From contig DHCC01000033.1 in NCBI GenBank assembly GCA_002398875.1, forward strand, positions 95,220 through 159,219: a stretch of 64,000 bases of DNA, written 5' to 3'. Positions 16,053 through 25,461 of this stretch are shown in pieces; the stretch's first letter is position 1, and each line of letters begins with the position of its first letter. This DNA is from Bacteroidales bacterium UBA4912. GTDB lineage: Bacteria; Bacteroidota; Bacteroidia; Bacteroidales; Dysgonomonadaceae. Under the pieces are notes generated by a model. It ran no database searches, was not told the DNA's origin, and worked only from the letters and a program-made list of their open reading frames with translations. The position numbers were made by a program, and so were the translations under genes.

Positions 16053-17234
16053 ATGGTGCAACAATTTTTTACAGCTTTACCACTTTTTGTGGTGTTTTTC
16101 TGGTTGATTCTTTTTCTGTTGGATTATAAAAACAGTAATACTCCAAAGCGTTTCCTAATCTTCTTTTTAGGGGTTGCTTTAGTGAATTACTTTGCGCATT
16201 GGCATTATTTTAATCATAATTATGCAGTATACAACATTCTGGACAGCGTATGGGTGTTTACAACCCTTGCAGTCTATCCTATTTACTACTATTATATACG
16301 ATTACTAACTATTGATGTTAAGATTAATTTTAAATGGATCTGGATTCTAATTCCGGCTATTCTGCTGTCTGTTTTTTCTGCTGTCTTATATCTTATGATG
16401 AGTCCTGAAGAAATTTCAGTCTTCACCCATGAAGTCCTTTATCATAGCAGAGGCAATGTTTCTGAATACAGTCAATTGATAAATCTGCAAATATTACGAT
16501 TAACTTTACTGAAAATAATCTTTACAATTGAGGTCTTACTAACTCTTTATTTTGGTCTTCGTCTGATTAAAAACTACAACGAAAAAGTAAGATGTTTCTA
16601 TTCTAACATTGAAAACAAAGAGTTGTCTAAAATAAAAATGTTGCTCTATTTTCTTGTTTTTACATCTTTAGTTTCCATGATTTCTAACTTTATAGGGAAA
16701 ACCTATTTCACAGACCACTCATACTTTTTGATATTGCCTTCAATAACACACTCAATAGCTCTTTTTGGAGTAAGCTATGTCGGATTCAGACAAACCTTTT
16801 CTATTCGTGATTTAACAGAGGATGAGCATGTTGGGGTGTTAAGTGAATCGAAAAGGCAGGATGAACCTTTAACAAACAGCGAATTTGATAAACTTTTCTT
16901 GAAGCTAGAGGCATTATTCAATGAAAAACAAATATTCAAAGACCCTGAATTAAGGTTAAATGAAGTTGCACATCAATTAGGAACAAATCGTACCTATGTT
17001 TCAAAATTGATTAACACAAGAAGGAATATGAGCTTTTGTGATTATGTTAATGACTATCGTGTGCGTTATTCCGAAACAATACTCACATCCTCAGAGTTTT
17101 TAACTCATTCTATCGAAGAATTATCATTAAATTCAGGTTTTTCAAATACCAGCTCTTTCTACAGAGCTTTTGTTAAGAAAAATGGGATACCACCCGGAAA
17201 ATACAGAGAAGAAAAAAGGAAAATATCATCATGA
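16053..17234 (+). CDS. Membrane-bound AraC-family transcriptional regulator
   Basis: 393 residues. About seven hydrophobic segments fill residues 1-250, with no extracellular sensor domain between them. The C-terminal 120 residues are an AraC DNA-binding domain with two helix-turn-helices: LNEVAHQLGTNRTYVSKLIN and IEELSLNSGFSNTSSFYRAF, ending in the usual PPGKYREE. This class in Bacteroidetes senses a signal within the membrane. It diverges from the small gene and fimbrillin-like lipoprotein, with a repeat array in the shared intergenic region, so local control of those genes is likely but unproven. Confidence 0.9.
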   Translation: MVQQFFTALPLFVVFFWLILFLLDYKNSNTPKRFLIFFLGVALVNYFAHWHYFNHNYAVYNILDSVWVFTTLAVYPIYYYYIRLLTIDVKINFKWIWILIPAILLSVFSAVLYLMMSPEEISVFTHEVLYHSRGNVSEYSQLINLQILRLTLLKIIFTIEVLLTLYFGLRLIKNYNEKVRCFYSNIENKELSKIKMLLYFLVFTSLVSMISNFIGKTYFTDHSYFLILPSITHSIALFGVSYVGFRQTFSIRDLTEDEHVGVLSESKRQDEPLTNSEFDKLFLKLEALFNEKQIFKDPELRLNEVAHQLGTNRTYVSKLINTRRNMSFCDYVNDYRVRYSETILTSSEFLTHSIEELSLNSGFSNTSSFYRAFVKKNGIPPGKYREEKRKISS

Positions 17235-17300
17235 TACCTTCCCTTATTATTTATGATCCTTGACTTTATTTTCTGTATTCTTTTATCTGAGCAGGTAATT

Positions 17301-17801
17301 CTACACGAACTCTTTTTTTAACTGTTCTACCCATTTTTCCAACCTTTCTTCCGTCATATCATACTCATTATCCTCATCAAGAGGTAATCCAAACCATACA
17401 CCATCTTCAACGGCCGTTGAATCGTCATACGTGTAACCTACATCCGGTACACGTCCCACTACTTCTACTTTATCATATATCTCGTCATAAACAACTTTCA
17501 TCGACTCGGCAAAACTGGTTGAGTATGAAGCACTGTCACCCAATGCAAAAATTGCAACCTTTTTTCCTGTGAAATCAATTTTTGCAAATGAGGGTAAAAA
17601 ACCTTCCCAGTCGTCCTGCAGGTCACCAATTCCGGTTGTTGATGTACCAACAATTATATACTTATAATCCTGTATCTCACTTAGTGAAACGTCTAATACG
17701 TTGTATATATCTGCGGTGCCTTCAAAAAGGTCCTGAACCTGTTTAGCAACAGATTCAACACTGCCTCCCGAAGTTCCATATAAAATAGCTATTTTATTCA
17801 T
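17301..17801 (-). CDS. fldA: Flavodoxin
   Basis: 166 residues, long-chain flavodoxin size. The FMN phosphate loop is GTSGGSVESVA (residues 9-19), and the flavin-flanking loops are seen as STTGIGDLQDDWE and ALGDSASYSTSF. It is a soluble single-electron carrier that replaces ferredoxin under iron limitation. It is monocistronic, directly upstream of tRNA-Arg on the opposite strand. Confidence 0.95.
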   Translation of the reverse strand: MNKIAILYGTSGGSVESVAKQVQDLFEGTADIYNVLDVSLSEIQDYKYIIVGTSTTGIGDLQDDWEGFLPSFAKIDFTGKKVAIFALGDSASYSTSFAESMKVVYDEIYDKVEVVGRVPDVGYTYDDSTAVEDGVWFGLPLDEDNEYDMTEERLEKWVEQLKKEFV

Positions 17802-17890
17802 GTTTGTTTTCTATTATTGTGTTTGTCTACTTTACTAACTAAACAGTTAAGTCTAAAAAATGTTTTTTGTCGGATAGTAAATGCAAATTC

Positions 17891-17921
17891 TTTGAATATA
17901 AAGGGAAAAGTGCTACTTTTG
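17891..17921 (+). promoter_or_regulatory. Consensus promoter of tRNA-Arg
   Basis: TTTG (17891-17894), 19 bases, then TACTTTTG (17914-17921): an exact match to the Bacteroidetes primary-sigma consensus. The tRNA begins 18 bases further on. Confidence 0.85.
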
Positions 17922-17938
17922 CACACTAACTACATACC

Positions 17939-18010
17939 GGCGCGGTAGTTCAATGGATAGAATAGAAGTTTCCTAAACTTTAGATCAGGGTTCGATTCCC
18001 TGCCGTGCTA
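17939..18010 (+). tRNA. tRNA-Arg (CCT)
   Basis: Cloverleaf can be drawn by hand. The acceptor stem GGCGCGG pairs with CCGTGCT with two G-U pairs. The D stem is GTTC/GAAT. The anticodon stem is GAAGT/ACTTT with loop TTCCTAA, putting the anticodon CCT at 17972-17974. The T arm is CAGGG-TTCGATT-CCCTG. The discriminator base is A at 18010 and CCA is not encoded. Confidence 0.95.
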
Positions 18011-18043
18011 CTTCAGTATTTTAATTATTTAACTGTCTAATTT

Positions 18044-18841
18044 ATGAAGTACATCAAATTATCTGTTTTGGCAACATTCGTTATCGCCATCACCGCCTTA
18101 TTTTCTTCATGCAATCAACCAAAAGTTGAAAGTGAGTGGATTCAACTATTTAATGGAGAAGACCTGACCGGCTGGACACCAAAAATTGTAGGCTATGAGT
18201 TGGGTGATAATTACGGTAATACATTCCGTGTAGAAGACGGAATGATTAAAGTTAGGTATGATCAGTATGACTCACTCCGAAACCGTTTCGGTCATCTTTT
18301 CTACAAGGATGAGTTTTCACATTACAGGCTGAGAGTGGAATATCGTTTTCTTGGAGATCAAACTCCCGGTGCTCCCGCCTGGGCTTATAGAAACAGCGGC
18401 TTGATGATACACGGACAAACACCCGAATCAATGGAGCTTAATCAGGACTTCCCTACTTCTATTGAAGTTCAACTCCTTGGAAGCGATTCACTAGTGCAAC
18501 GCACAAATATGAATTTGTGTACTCCTGGTACCAACGTAGTCATGAACAACGAGCTTGTTCTTGATCATTGTATCAACTCTTCTTCTAATTATTTCTTTGA
18601 TGATATGTGGGTAACTGCAGAAGTTGAGGTTAGAGGTAACGATGTTATTTATCACATAGTTAATGGTGATACGGTTATACATTACAGTAATCCTCAGCTA
18701 GATGAAAGAGATTTTACTTATGCTAAACTTATCGAGCTTAATAATGGTGAGAAGATGCTGAGTAAAGGGACAATTTCACTTCAAAGTGAAGGTCATCCGC
18801 TTGATTTCCGTAAAGTAGAGATTCAGATACTGGAGGAATAA
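18044..18841 (+). CDS. Single-domain DUF1080 lipoprotein
   Basis: 265 residues. A lipoprotein signal (FSSCNQ, Cys about 23) is followed by one DUF1080 domain with WIQLFNGEDLTGWTPK, YRNSGLMIHGQ and a C-terminal SEGHPLDFRKVEI. It is likely an envelope 3-keto-glycoside hydrolase or a sugar-binding relative of the tandem protein at 11.2 kb. It starts 33 bases after the tRNA and has no promoter of its own that I can see, so read-through from the tRNA promoter is possible. Confidence 0.82.
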   Translation: MKYIKLSVLATFVIAITALFSSCNQPKVESEWIQLFNGEDLTGWTPKIVGYELGDNYGNTFRVEDGMIKVRYDQYDSLRNRFGHLFYKDEFSHYRLRVEYRFLGDQTPGAPAWAYRNSGLMIHGQTPESMELNQDFPTSIEVQLLGSDSLVQRTNMNLCTPGTNVVMNNELVLDHCINSSSNYFFDDMWVTAEVEVRGNDVIYHIVNGDTVIHYSNPQLDERDFTYAKLIELNNGEKMLSKGTISLQSEGHPLDFRKVEIQILEE

Positions 18842-18973
18842 ATTCAACAGATATTTTCAACAGATTCTGTTTTTATACTTTTCTCTCAAAATATTATTAT
18901 CTTTGAACACCTTTAATTTTAATTAACCGAAAGGTTTACAGGGTGAAATTCAAATTTATTTTAATATTGAGAG

Positions 18974-20857
18974 ATGGGAAAAACTATCATTAATCTTTTA
19001 GAGGAATCAGTTTCCAAGTATGGCGATAAGCCTTATCTTCATGAAGCACGTTACGGTGAAGAATATAGTTCACTGACTTATCGTGAAGTACAGAAAGAGG
19101 CAATACGTTTTGCTGCAGGACTAATGGCTTTGGGAATCGAGGCAGGGCAGCGTATAGCACTTATATCAGAAGGTAAAAACAATTGGGTATTAGGTGAACT
19201 GGGAATATTGCATGCAGGGGCGGTATGCGTTCCCCTTTCTGTAAAGCTTGAAACCGAACAAGATATTACTTTCCGCATCAATCATTCTGATACAGTAATG
19301 GTGCTGGCATCCGATCAGCAGATAGCCAAGCTACGCTCAATGAAGGACAAAATGCCAACAGTTAAAAGATATATACTTCTCGATCCGGTTGAAACTGAAG
19401 GTGATGATGAAATCTATTTCGATGCCGTTAAGGAGTTAGGTGATGCTCTGCTGATTACCGATAAGAAGAGGGTAGATGAGCGCACAGCTGCTGTAGAGCC
19501 TGATACTCTTGCAAATATTTCTTACACCTCGGGTACAACAGCAAATCCCAAAGGGATAATGTTGTCACATGACAATTATGTTTGTAATGCCGAGCAGGCT
19601 GTCGAACATTTAAACGGCATCCCATCCTATTTCCGCACGCTCCTCATACTTCCGTGGGACCACTCTTTCGGGCACACTGCCGGTATCTATGCTTTTATGA
19701 AATGTGGAGCTTCTATTGCATCTGTTGCTGCAGGCAAAAGTGGGATGGAGGTACTGCGTAATGTGCCAAAGAGCCTTAAAGCAATTAATCCTCATCTCCT
19801 TATGAGTGTACCTGCATTAGCCAGTAACTTCAGGAAGAATATCGAGTCAGGAATAGAGAAGAAAGGTAAAACAGCGTATCGGATGTTCAAGCAAGGACTT
19901 AAAGTTGCTTATCGATATAATGGGGAAGGTTATAATAGAGGTCGTGGCAGTCGTGCTTTACTTAAACCTCTGGTTGCTTTTTACGATCGTGTTATTTTCT
20001 CTAAGATCAGGGAAAGCTTTTCAAGCAATATGGAATACTTTATTGGCGGAGGTGCACTTCTGGATATTGAGCTGCAACGGTTCTTTTATGCAATTGGCAT
20101 ACCAATGTATCAGGGGTACGGACTTTCAGAAGCTTCTCCAATAATATCGGCAAACACTGTAAAGGAGCATAAGCTGGGCTCTTCAGGTAAAACTATGCCT
20201 CACATGGATATTCGTATTGGTGATGATAATATGAAACCCCTGCCTGTTGGAGAAAAGGGCGAGATACTTATTCGAGGAGGAAATGTGATGATGGGCTATT
20301 GGAAAAATCCCGAAGCTACTGCAGATACTATCGTTGATGGTTGGCTTCGTACCGGTGATATGGGTTACCTTGATTCCGACGGTTATCTTTATGTATTAGG
20401 CCGCACCAAATCGCTTCTCATAAGCAACGATGGAGAAAAGTTCTCACCCGAAGGTATCGAGGAATCGATAATGGCCAAATCAGAATATATAAATCAATGC
20501 GTACTTCACAACAACCAGAGCCCTTACACAACAGCATTGCTAACGCTCAACAGTGACGCCCTGAAACGCCGCACAACCAATCCCGAAGAAGCTGCTCAAA
20601 TCATTTCGGGCGAACTTGCCGAATATCTCAAAGGAGGCAAAAACGACGGTATGTTCCCTTACCGCTGGATCCCCTCTGCTTTCGTAATCATCGAAGAACC
20701 TTTCAGTGAAAAGAATGGAATGGTCAACTCAACCATGAAGATAGTTAAGCATAAAGTATATGAAAAATATGCAAAGGAGATAGAGATGCTGCATACTCCT
20801 GAAGGTAAGAAGCCCAATTCAGATCATAATCTAATAACACTTCAAAACTTATTATGA
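18974..20857 (+). CDS. AMP-dependent long-chain acyl-CoA synthetase
   Basis: 627 residues. The adenylate-forming motifs are present: YTSGTTANPKG (about 188-198), YGLSEASP, GWLRTGDMG and the hinge GRTKSLLISNDGEKFSPE near the C-terminus. It activates fatty acids to acyl-CoA through acyl-AMP at the membrane face. The stop codon overlaps the ATG of the following broken yjdI gene (ATGA), so the three genes 18974-21352 form a coupled unit. Chain-length preference is not readable. Confidence 0.92.
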   Translation: MGKTIINLLEESVSKYGDKPYLHEARYGEEYSSLTYREVQKEAIRFAAGLMALGIEAGQRIALISEGKNNWVLGELGILHAGAVCVPLSVKLETEQDITFRINHSDTVMVLASDQQIAKLRSMKDKMPTVKRYILLDPVETEGDDEIYFDAVKELGDALLITDKKRVDERTAAVEPDTLANISYTSGTTANPKGIMLSHDNYVCNAEQAVEHLNGIPSYFRTLLILPWDHSFGHTAGIYAFMKCGASIASVAAGKSGMEVLRNVPKSLKAINPHLLMSVPALASNFRKNIESGIEKKGKTAYRMFKQGLKVAYRYNGEGYNRGRGSRALLKPLVAFYDRVIFSKIRESFSSNMEYFIGGGALLDIELQRFFYAIGIPMYQGYGLSEASPIISANTVKEHKLGSSGKTMPHMDIRIGDDNMKPLPVGEKGEILIRGGNVMMGYWKNPEATADTIVDGWLRTGDMGYLDSDGYLYVLGRTKSLLISNDGEKFSPEGIEESIMAKSEYINQCVLHNNQSPYTTALLTLNSDALKRRTTNPEEAAQIISGELAEYLKGGKNDGMFPYRWIPSAFVIIEEPFSEKNGMVNSTMKIVKHKVYEKYAKEIEMLHTPEGKKPNSDHNLITLQNLL

Positions 20858-21071
20858 AAACAAAAGAATATACCAACGGAGAAATTACTATTGTTTGGAA
20901 GCCCGATGTTTGCATCCATTCAGGTATTTGTGTAAGAACACTTCCTAAAGTATACAAACCAAGTGAGAGACCTTGGATTCAGATGGAGAATGCACATCCA
21001 GCCAGGAGATGATTGATCAGGTTGCTGCATGTCCTTCCGGAGCATTAAGCATTAAGAAAAAAGAGGAATGA
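20854..21071 (+). pseudogene. yjdI-type Fe-S protein gene, split by a one-base frameshift
   Basis: The first frame (20854-21012) gives 52 residues with WKPDVCIHSGICVR and PWIQMENA, then runs out of frame to a TGA. The rest of the family sequence continues in another frame from about 20996: SSQEMIDQVAACPSGALSIKKKEE, ending at 21071 on a TGA that overlaps the ATG of the GNAT gene. Together they make a normal mono-cluster YjdI (Fer4-like, Cys residues before and after the break). One missing base near 20990-20998 explains the split. It could be a sequencing error, a real mutation or recoding; no slippery run is obvious at the break. Confidence 0.8.
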
Positions 21072-21352
21072 TTAGGATTGAACAGAAGGATAATGGTAAA
21101 AAAGGGAGATTTATACTCTACGAAGAAGATAAGAAAGCCGGAGAAATGACCTATGTGTGGGTTGATGACTACAAGATAATCATAGACCATACAGAGGTTG
21201 ACCCGGCTTATGGTGGAAAAGGATACGGAAAGGAATTAGTACTGAAGGCAGTCGATTTTGCAAGAAAACAAGATATTAAAATTATCCCCTTGTGTCCTTT
21301 CGCTAAAAAAGTGTTCGATAAAGATCCGGATATTCAGGATGTAAGGTTTTGA
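21068..21352 (+). CDS. YjdJ-like GNAT N-acetyltransferase
   Basis: 94 residues. A short GCN5-related domain has the acetyl-CoA loop DPAYGGKGYGKELV (about 43-56) and a C-terminal IIPLCPFAKKVF block typical of the small YjdJ/At1g77540-like family. The ATG overlaps the stop of the split yjdI gene; these two genes are commonly adjacent or fused in other bacteria. Substrate unknown. Confidence 0.88.
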   Translation: MIRIEQKDNGKKGRFILYEEDKKAGEMTYVWVDDYKIIIDHTEVDPAYGGKGYGKELVLKAVDFARKQDIKIIPLCPFAKKVFDKDPDIQDVRF

Positions 21353-21356
21353 ATTG

Positions 21357-24300
21357 TTATACAGCATTTAACTCATTGGCAATCTTCTCCGCCTGCTTCA
21401 AAACAGTATCGGTAGCAAGTTTCTGCATATCTGGTGGATAACCATATTTGCGAAGCAGGCGTTTTACAGAAACACGTAGTTTAGCTTTAACACTCTCTTT
21501 TATAGTCCAGTCGATAGACGCATTTTTCCTTATAGTATCAGTAAGGACTACCGCAAGTTCCCGAAGTTTATCCTTTTCCATCAGTTCACGGGCACTCTCG
21601 TTGTCGGCAACAGCAGAATAAAAGGCATACTCATAACTGGTTAGTCCCATTTCTTTCGGTTCACTGTCCGACTTCACAATATTCTTACTCAGACTTATCA
21701 GCTCATCAATAACTTCAGCAGCAGTTAATATCTTATTCTGATATTTCTTGATAGAATTCTCAAGCATCTCCATAAACGATCGGCTCTTAACCAGATTAAC
21801 TTTAGCCCTCGACTTTATTTCATCATTTAGTAGTTTCTTTAGAACTTCTATGGCCACATTTTTATGTTCCATACCTTTAATCTCCATAAGAAACTCCTCA
21901 GATAAAATAGAGATATCAGGTTTCTTAATACCTGCAGCATCAAAAACATCAATCACCTGTTCCGACACCAAAGCTTCATCAATCACCTGACGGATAGTTG
22001 TCTCCAACTCCTCATTAGATTTCCCGTAACCATTTCCTCTGCCATCAACTCCACTTTCGAACTTAACAAGCCGGGCTTTCACAGCCTGGAAGAAAGAAAT
22101 TTCATCCTTTACATCCAATGCTTGCTCATGAGGGATAGAAATTGCAAATGCTTTAGATAGTTTATTTACTTCATCAATATACCTCTTCTTCCCATTCTCC
22201 TGACTCAGAATATGTTCCTCAGCAGCCAAAATCATAGACAGTTTAGAAGATGTATCCGCATCAAAATAGTTCTCATATTCAAACTCATGAAACATTTGCG
22301 ATACGACCTCCAACTTCTCAAGCATCAGATCAACAGCCTGTTCCTGAGCAAGAGTAGGATCTCCCTTACCACCCGAATCAGAATAAAACGAAAGAGCCTC
22401 TTTCAGTTCTGCAGCTATTCCAAGATAATCCACGATCAGTCCACCCGGTTTATCTTTATAAACCCTGTTAACCCTTGCTATAGCCTGCATCAGATTATGA
22501 CCTTTCATAGGCTTATCTATATAAAGCGTATGCAGACAAGGAGCATCAAAACCGGTAAGCCACATATCCCTTACAATAACAAGCTTCAGTTCATCATCCG
22601 GATTCTTCATACGATCAGCTAACATCCTTCTTTGTTCCTTTGTTGTATGATGTTGAGCAATCAAGCTACCATCTGAAGAAGATGTTGTCATTACAACTTT
22701 AATAGAACCCTTGCTTAGTTCATCCGAATGCCATTCAGGCTTTAATTTTATGATTGCTTCATAAAGCTCTGCAGCAATACGTCTGCTCATTGCCACAATC
22801 ATACCTTTGCCCTCGAAAACCTCTTGCCTTTGCTCAAAATGATCAATAATGTCACGAGATATCTGATCTAATCTGTTCTTACTGCCAACTAGCGCCTCCA
22901 GTTGTGCCCACTTAGCCTTAGCCTTCTGCGTGTCGCTGACATCATCCCTTTCCAGTTCTTCATCAAGCTCTTCAATAAGTTCTCTTCCCTCTTCACTTAG
23001 GCTAACTTTTGCAAGTCTGCTTTCGTAATAAATAGGGACAGTAGCTCCATCCTCAATTGATTGAGCTATATCATAAATATCCACGTAATTGCCAAAAACT
23101 GCAGGCGTATTCACATCAGTGCTTTCAATAGGAGTACCGGTAAATCCCAGATAAGTTGCATTTGGCAGAGCATCACGCATATATTTGGCAAAACCATATA
23201 CAATTTTCTTACCTATAACATCCCCATATTCGTTCTTATCATCAATAGTTTTTGCTTTAAAACCATATTGTGTTCTATGAGCCTCATCAACAATTACCAC
23301 TATGTTTTCACGGTCCGACAACATCTCAAAAACATTACCATCCTCAGGCTGAAACTTCTGAATGGTTGTAAACACCACGCCTCCCGAGCCTACCTTCAGC
23401 AGTTCCTTCAAATTTTCCCTGCTGTCAGCCTGAACCGGCTCCTGTCGCAACAGTTGTCTCGATGAGGCAAAAGTATCAAAGAGCTGATCATCCAAATCAT
23501 TCCTGTCAGTAATTACCACGATAGTAGGATTATTCATTGCCAGTACAATCTTTCCCGTGTAGAAAACCATAGACAGTGATTTACCGCTTCCCTGTGTATG
23601 CCATACAACACCACCTCTGCGGTCGCCTGTTTCCTGAGCTCTCACATCAGGCAAATCATAACTCTCAGGTGGTTCAACAACCGTATTGTGTAATGACAAA
23701 CTATCCGACAGATCTTTTATACAATAACCCGCAGCTCTCAAAGTAGATTCTACAGCCCTGTTTACCGCATAATACTGATGATAAGCAGCTAATATTTTAA
23801 CCGTTTCAATAGAATTAATTCCTGTTTCAGGATCCTCTTTTTTGTTCTTTTCAAATACTACAAAATGGCGAATCAAATCCAGCAAAGTGCTCTTGTTCAG
23901 CATACCTAAAATTAAAGTCTCAATTTGATTCACAAGATGCGAAGCTTCCACCTTACCATCCGCTGTTTTCCATGCCATGAATCTGCTGAAACCTGCTGAA
24001 ATGGATCCTGCCCTTGCTTCCAGACCATCCGAAATTACTACTAAACCGTTATATGTAAAAAGTGATGGAATCTGAGCTTTATAAGTCTCTATTTGCCTGA
24101 AAGCAGAACGGATAGTTGTTTTCTCATCAGCTGCATTCTTTAGTTCCATCGCCACAAGTGGAATACCGTTAACAAACAGAATTACATCAGGGCGTTTTAT
24201 ATGATTATTATCCACCACAGTAAATTGGTTAGCCACAACAAACTCGTTGTTCAAAGGATCATTAAAGTCAATCAGCCAAACCCGATCACCCCTCTCAACA

Positions 24301-24614
24301 CCATTCACACGTTTAGTAACAGGAATACCCTCAGTAATTAATCTGTGAAATGTCTCATTATTCACCAGTAATTCAGGTGAATGAATTCGCATAATCTCTT
24401 TTATTGCACTTGATTGTGCATCTTCAGGAATAGAAGGATTAATCCGCTTAACAGCCCTTCTCAGGCGGTCAGTCAGCAACACCTGCTCATAAGAGTCACG
24501 TTCAGGCTTTTCTCCGTCAGGAGCAATATCTGGGGCGTAAACATATTCGTAACCGATCCTTTCAAGCAGCTCAATCGTAAAATCTTCTATAGTGCTTTCG
24601 GTAATGTGACTCAT
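21357..24614 (-). CDS. hsdR: Type I restriction endonuclease subunit R
   Basis: 1085 residues. The N-terminal nuclease domain shows the PD-(D/E)xK core as PDVILFVNG with AMELKN near residue 155. The SF2 translocase motor follows with GSGKS (about 340), DEAHR (about 443) and GFTGTP (about 492), and IARVNR later on. The C-terminal helical region binds the methylase core. It is the last gene of the operon, 10 bp after an unknown gene, and converges with the GNAT gene with only four bases between. It needs HsdM and HsdS to restrict unmethylated DNA. Confidence 0.96.
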   Translation of the reverse strand: MSHITESTIEDFTIELLERIGYEYVYAPDIAPDGEKPERDSYEQVLLTDRLRRAVKRINPSIPEDAQSSAIKEIMRIHSPELLVNNETFHRLITEGIPVTKRVNGVERGDRVWLIDFNDPLNNEFVVANQFTVVDNNHIKRPDVILFVNGIPLVAMELKNAADEKTTIRSAFRQIETYKAQIPSLFTYNGLVVISDGLEARAGSISAGFSRFMAWKTADGKVEASHLVNQIETLILGMLNKSTLLDLIRHFVVFEKNKKEDPETGINSIETVKILAAYHQYYAVNRAVESTLRAAGYCIKDLSDSLSLHNTVVEPPESYDLPDVRAQETGDRRGGVVWHTQGSGKSLSMVFYTGKIVLAMNNPTIVVITDRNDLDDQLFDTFASSRQLLRQEPVQADSRENLKELLKVGSGGVVFTTIQKFQPEDGNVFEMLSDRENIVVIVDEAHRTQYGFKAKTIDDKNEYGDVIGKKIVYGFAKYMRDALPNATYLGFTGTPIESTDVNTPAVFGNYVDIYDIAQSIEDGATVPIYYESRLAKVSLSEEGRELIEELDEELERDDVSDTQKAKAKWAQLEALVGSKNRLDQISRDIIDHFEQRQEVFEGKGMIVAMSRRIAAELYEAIIKLKPEWHSDELSKGSIKVVMTTSSSDGSLIAQHHTTKEQRRMLADRMKNPDDELKLVIVRDMWLTGFDAPCLHTLYIDKPMKGHNLMQAIARVNRVYKDKPGGLIVDYLGIAAELKEALSFYSDSGGKGDPTLAQEQAVDLMLEKLEVVSQMFHEFEYENYFDADTSSKLSMILAAEEHILSQENGKKRYIDEVNKLSKAFAISIPHEQALDVKDEISFFQAVKARLVKFESGVDGRGNGYGKSNEELETTIRQVIDEALVSEQVIDVFDAAGIKKPDISILSEEFLMEIKGMEHKNVAIEVLKKLLNDEIKSRAKVNLVKSRSFMEMLENSIKKYQNKILTAAEVIDELISLSKNIVKSDSEPKEMGLTSYEYAFYSAVADNESARELMEKDKLRELAVVLTDTIRKNASIDWTIKESVKAKLRVSVKRLLRKYGYPPDMQKLATDTVLKQAEKIANELNAV

Positions 24615-24624
24615 AATTATTCGC

Positions 24625-25458
24625 TTAAAACAGTTTCATCTGATGCGCTTCAACTTTAGGAGGATAAAAAACACCTATAATTATAAATGGATTCTTTCCA
24701 ACATAATGAAACTCACGAGTTGTTCCCATAAAAAAATGTAAATCACGCTTTAGAAAAGTATCAAAGTATTTATGTTTTACTTTTTCTAACGCTTTAGCTT
24801 CATCTCCTTTTTCTTGTGAAAGACAATTCCAGTATAACTGACCAATTTCCCAATCTTCAACCATTATTTTTCTTTGAATATCATCCTCTGTAGTAAAGAT
24901 ATAAGAAAATTTGTAAGGTAGTTTTCTAACAACATTAAATATTTCTTTTGTATCCTCAAGGTCAAATAGTTCTCCTTGTAACTGCCTAGCTTTTATAGTG
25001 TCCAGTTTTCTTCTATCCCATTCACTGTCACATGGCTCCCATACAAAATCAATTATTTCTTTTGGTTTTACTATTGCCAAAGAAGTAGATATTTCTTTAT
25101 CTTTAGCTTCTGCAATTAACTCAGTTAAGTTTGTGTATACTTTATTTTTAAAGCAAAGTTCTTTTCGATCAAACCACCCATTTTCTGTTGATACTTTTCC
25201 TCCTCTCTTAATCTCTTTTGTTAAATCTGCGGGTCGATAACTTTCTGGTCTGAAATCTTTGGTGTTTTTTACTAAATCCATTTCAATCCACTCCCATTTA
25301 TTATATCTGTTAGAATAATCTAATTTCCTAAATGGAACAGGGTAAATTCTTATCCAAGAACCATCTTCTCTAAAACCCGCTGTGCATACTAATTCATCAT
25401 ACTTTTCAGACAAAGTAGGATATGTTTTTACTGATACTAGAACTTTTGTTAAAGACAT
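24625..25458 (-). CDS. Unrecognised protein within the type I R-M operon
   Basis: 277 residues, soluble, no signal peptide or membrane segment. The N-terminus reads LVSVKTYPTLSEKYDELVC then AGFREDGSWIRIYPVPFR, a pattern that recalls proteins annotated with a dual OB-fold domain, but I cannot confirm this. Charged and aromatic residues are frequent and no catalytic motif stands out. It starts 3 bp after the DUF488 gene stop and ends 10 bp before hsdR, so all three are translationally close. An accessory role in the defence operon is inferred from position only. Confidence 0.6.
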   Translation of the reverse strand: MSLTKVLVSVKTYPTLSEKYDELVCTAGFREDGSWIRIYPVPFRKLDYSNRYNKWEWIEMDLVKNTKDFRPESYRPADLTKEIKRGGKVSTENGWFDRKELCFKNKVYTNLTELIAEAKDKEISTSLAIVKPKEIIDFVWEPCDSEWDRRKLDTIKARQLQGELFDLEDTKEIFNVVRKLPYKFSYIFTTEDDIQRKIMVEDWEIGQLYWNCLSQEKGDEAKALEKVKHKYFDTFLKRDLHFFMGTTREFHYVGKNPFIIIGVFYPPKVEAHQMKLF

Positions 25459-25461
25459 TTT

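Noticed and set aside
22212..23465. Open frames of 134-136 codons opposite hsdR
   Set aside because: Shadows of the motor domain; Arg/Ile/Leu-rich artefact sequence without motifs.
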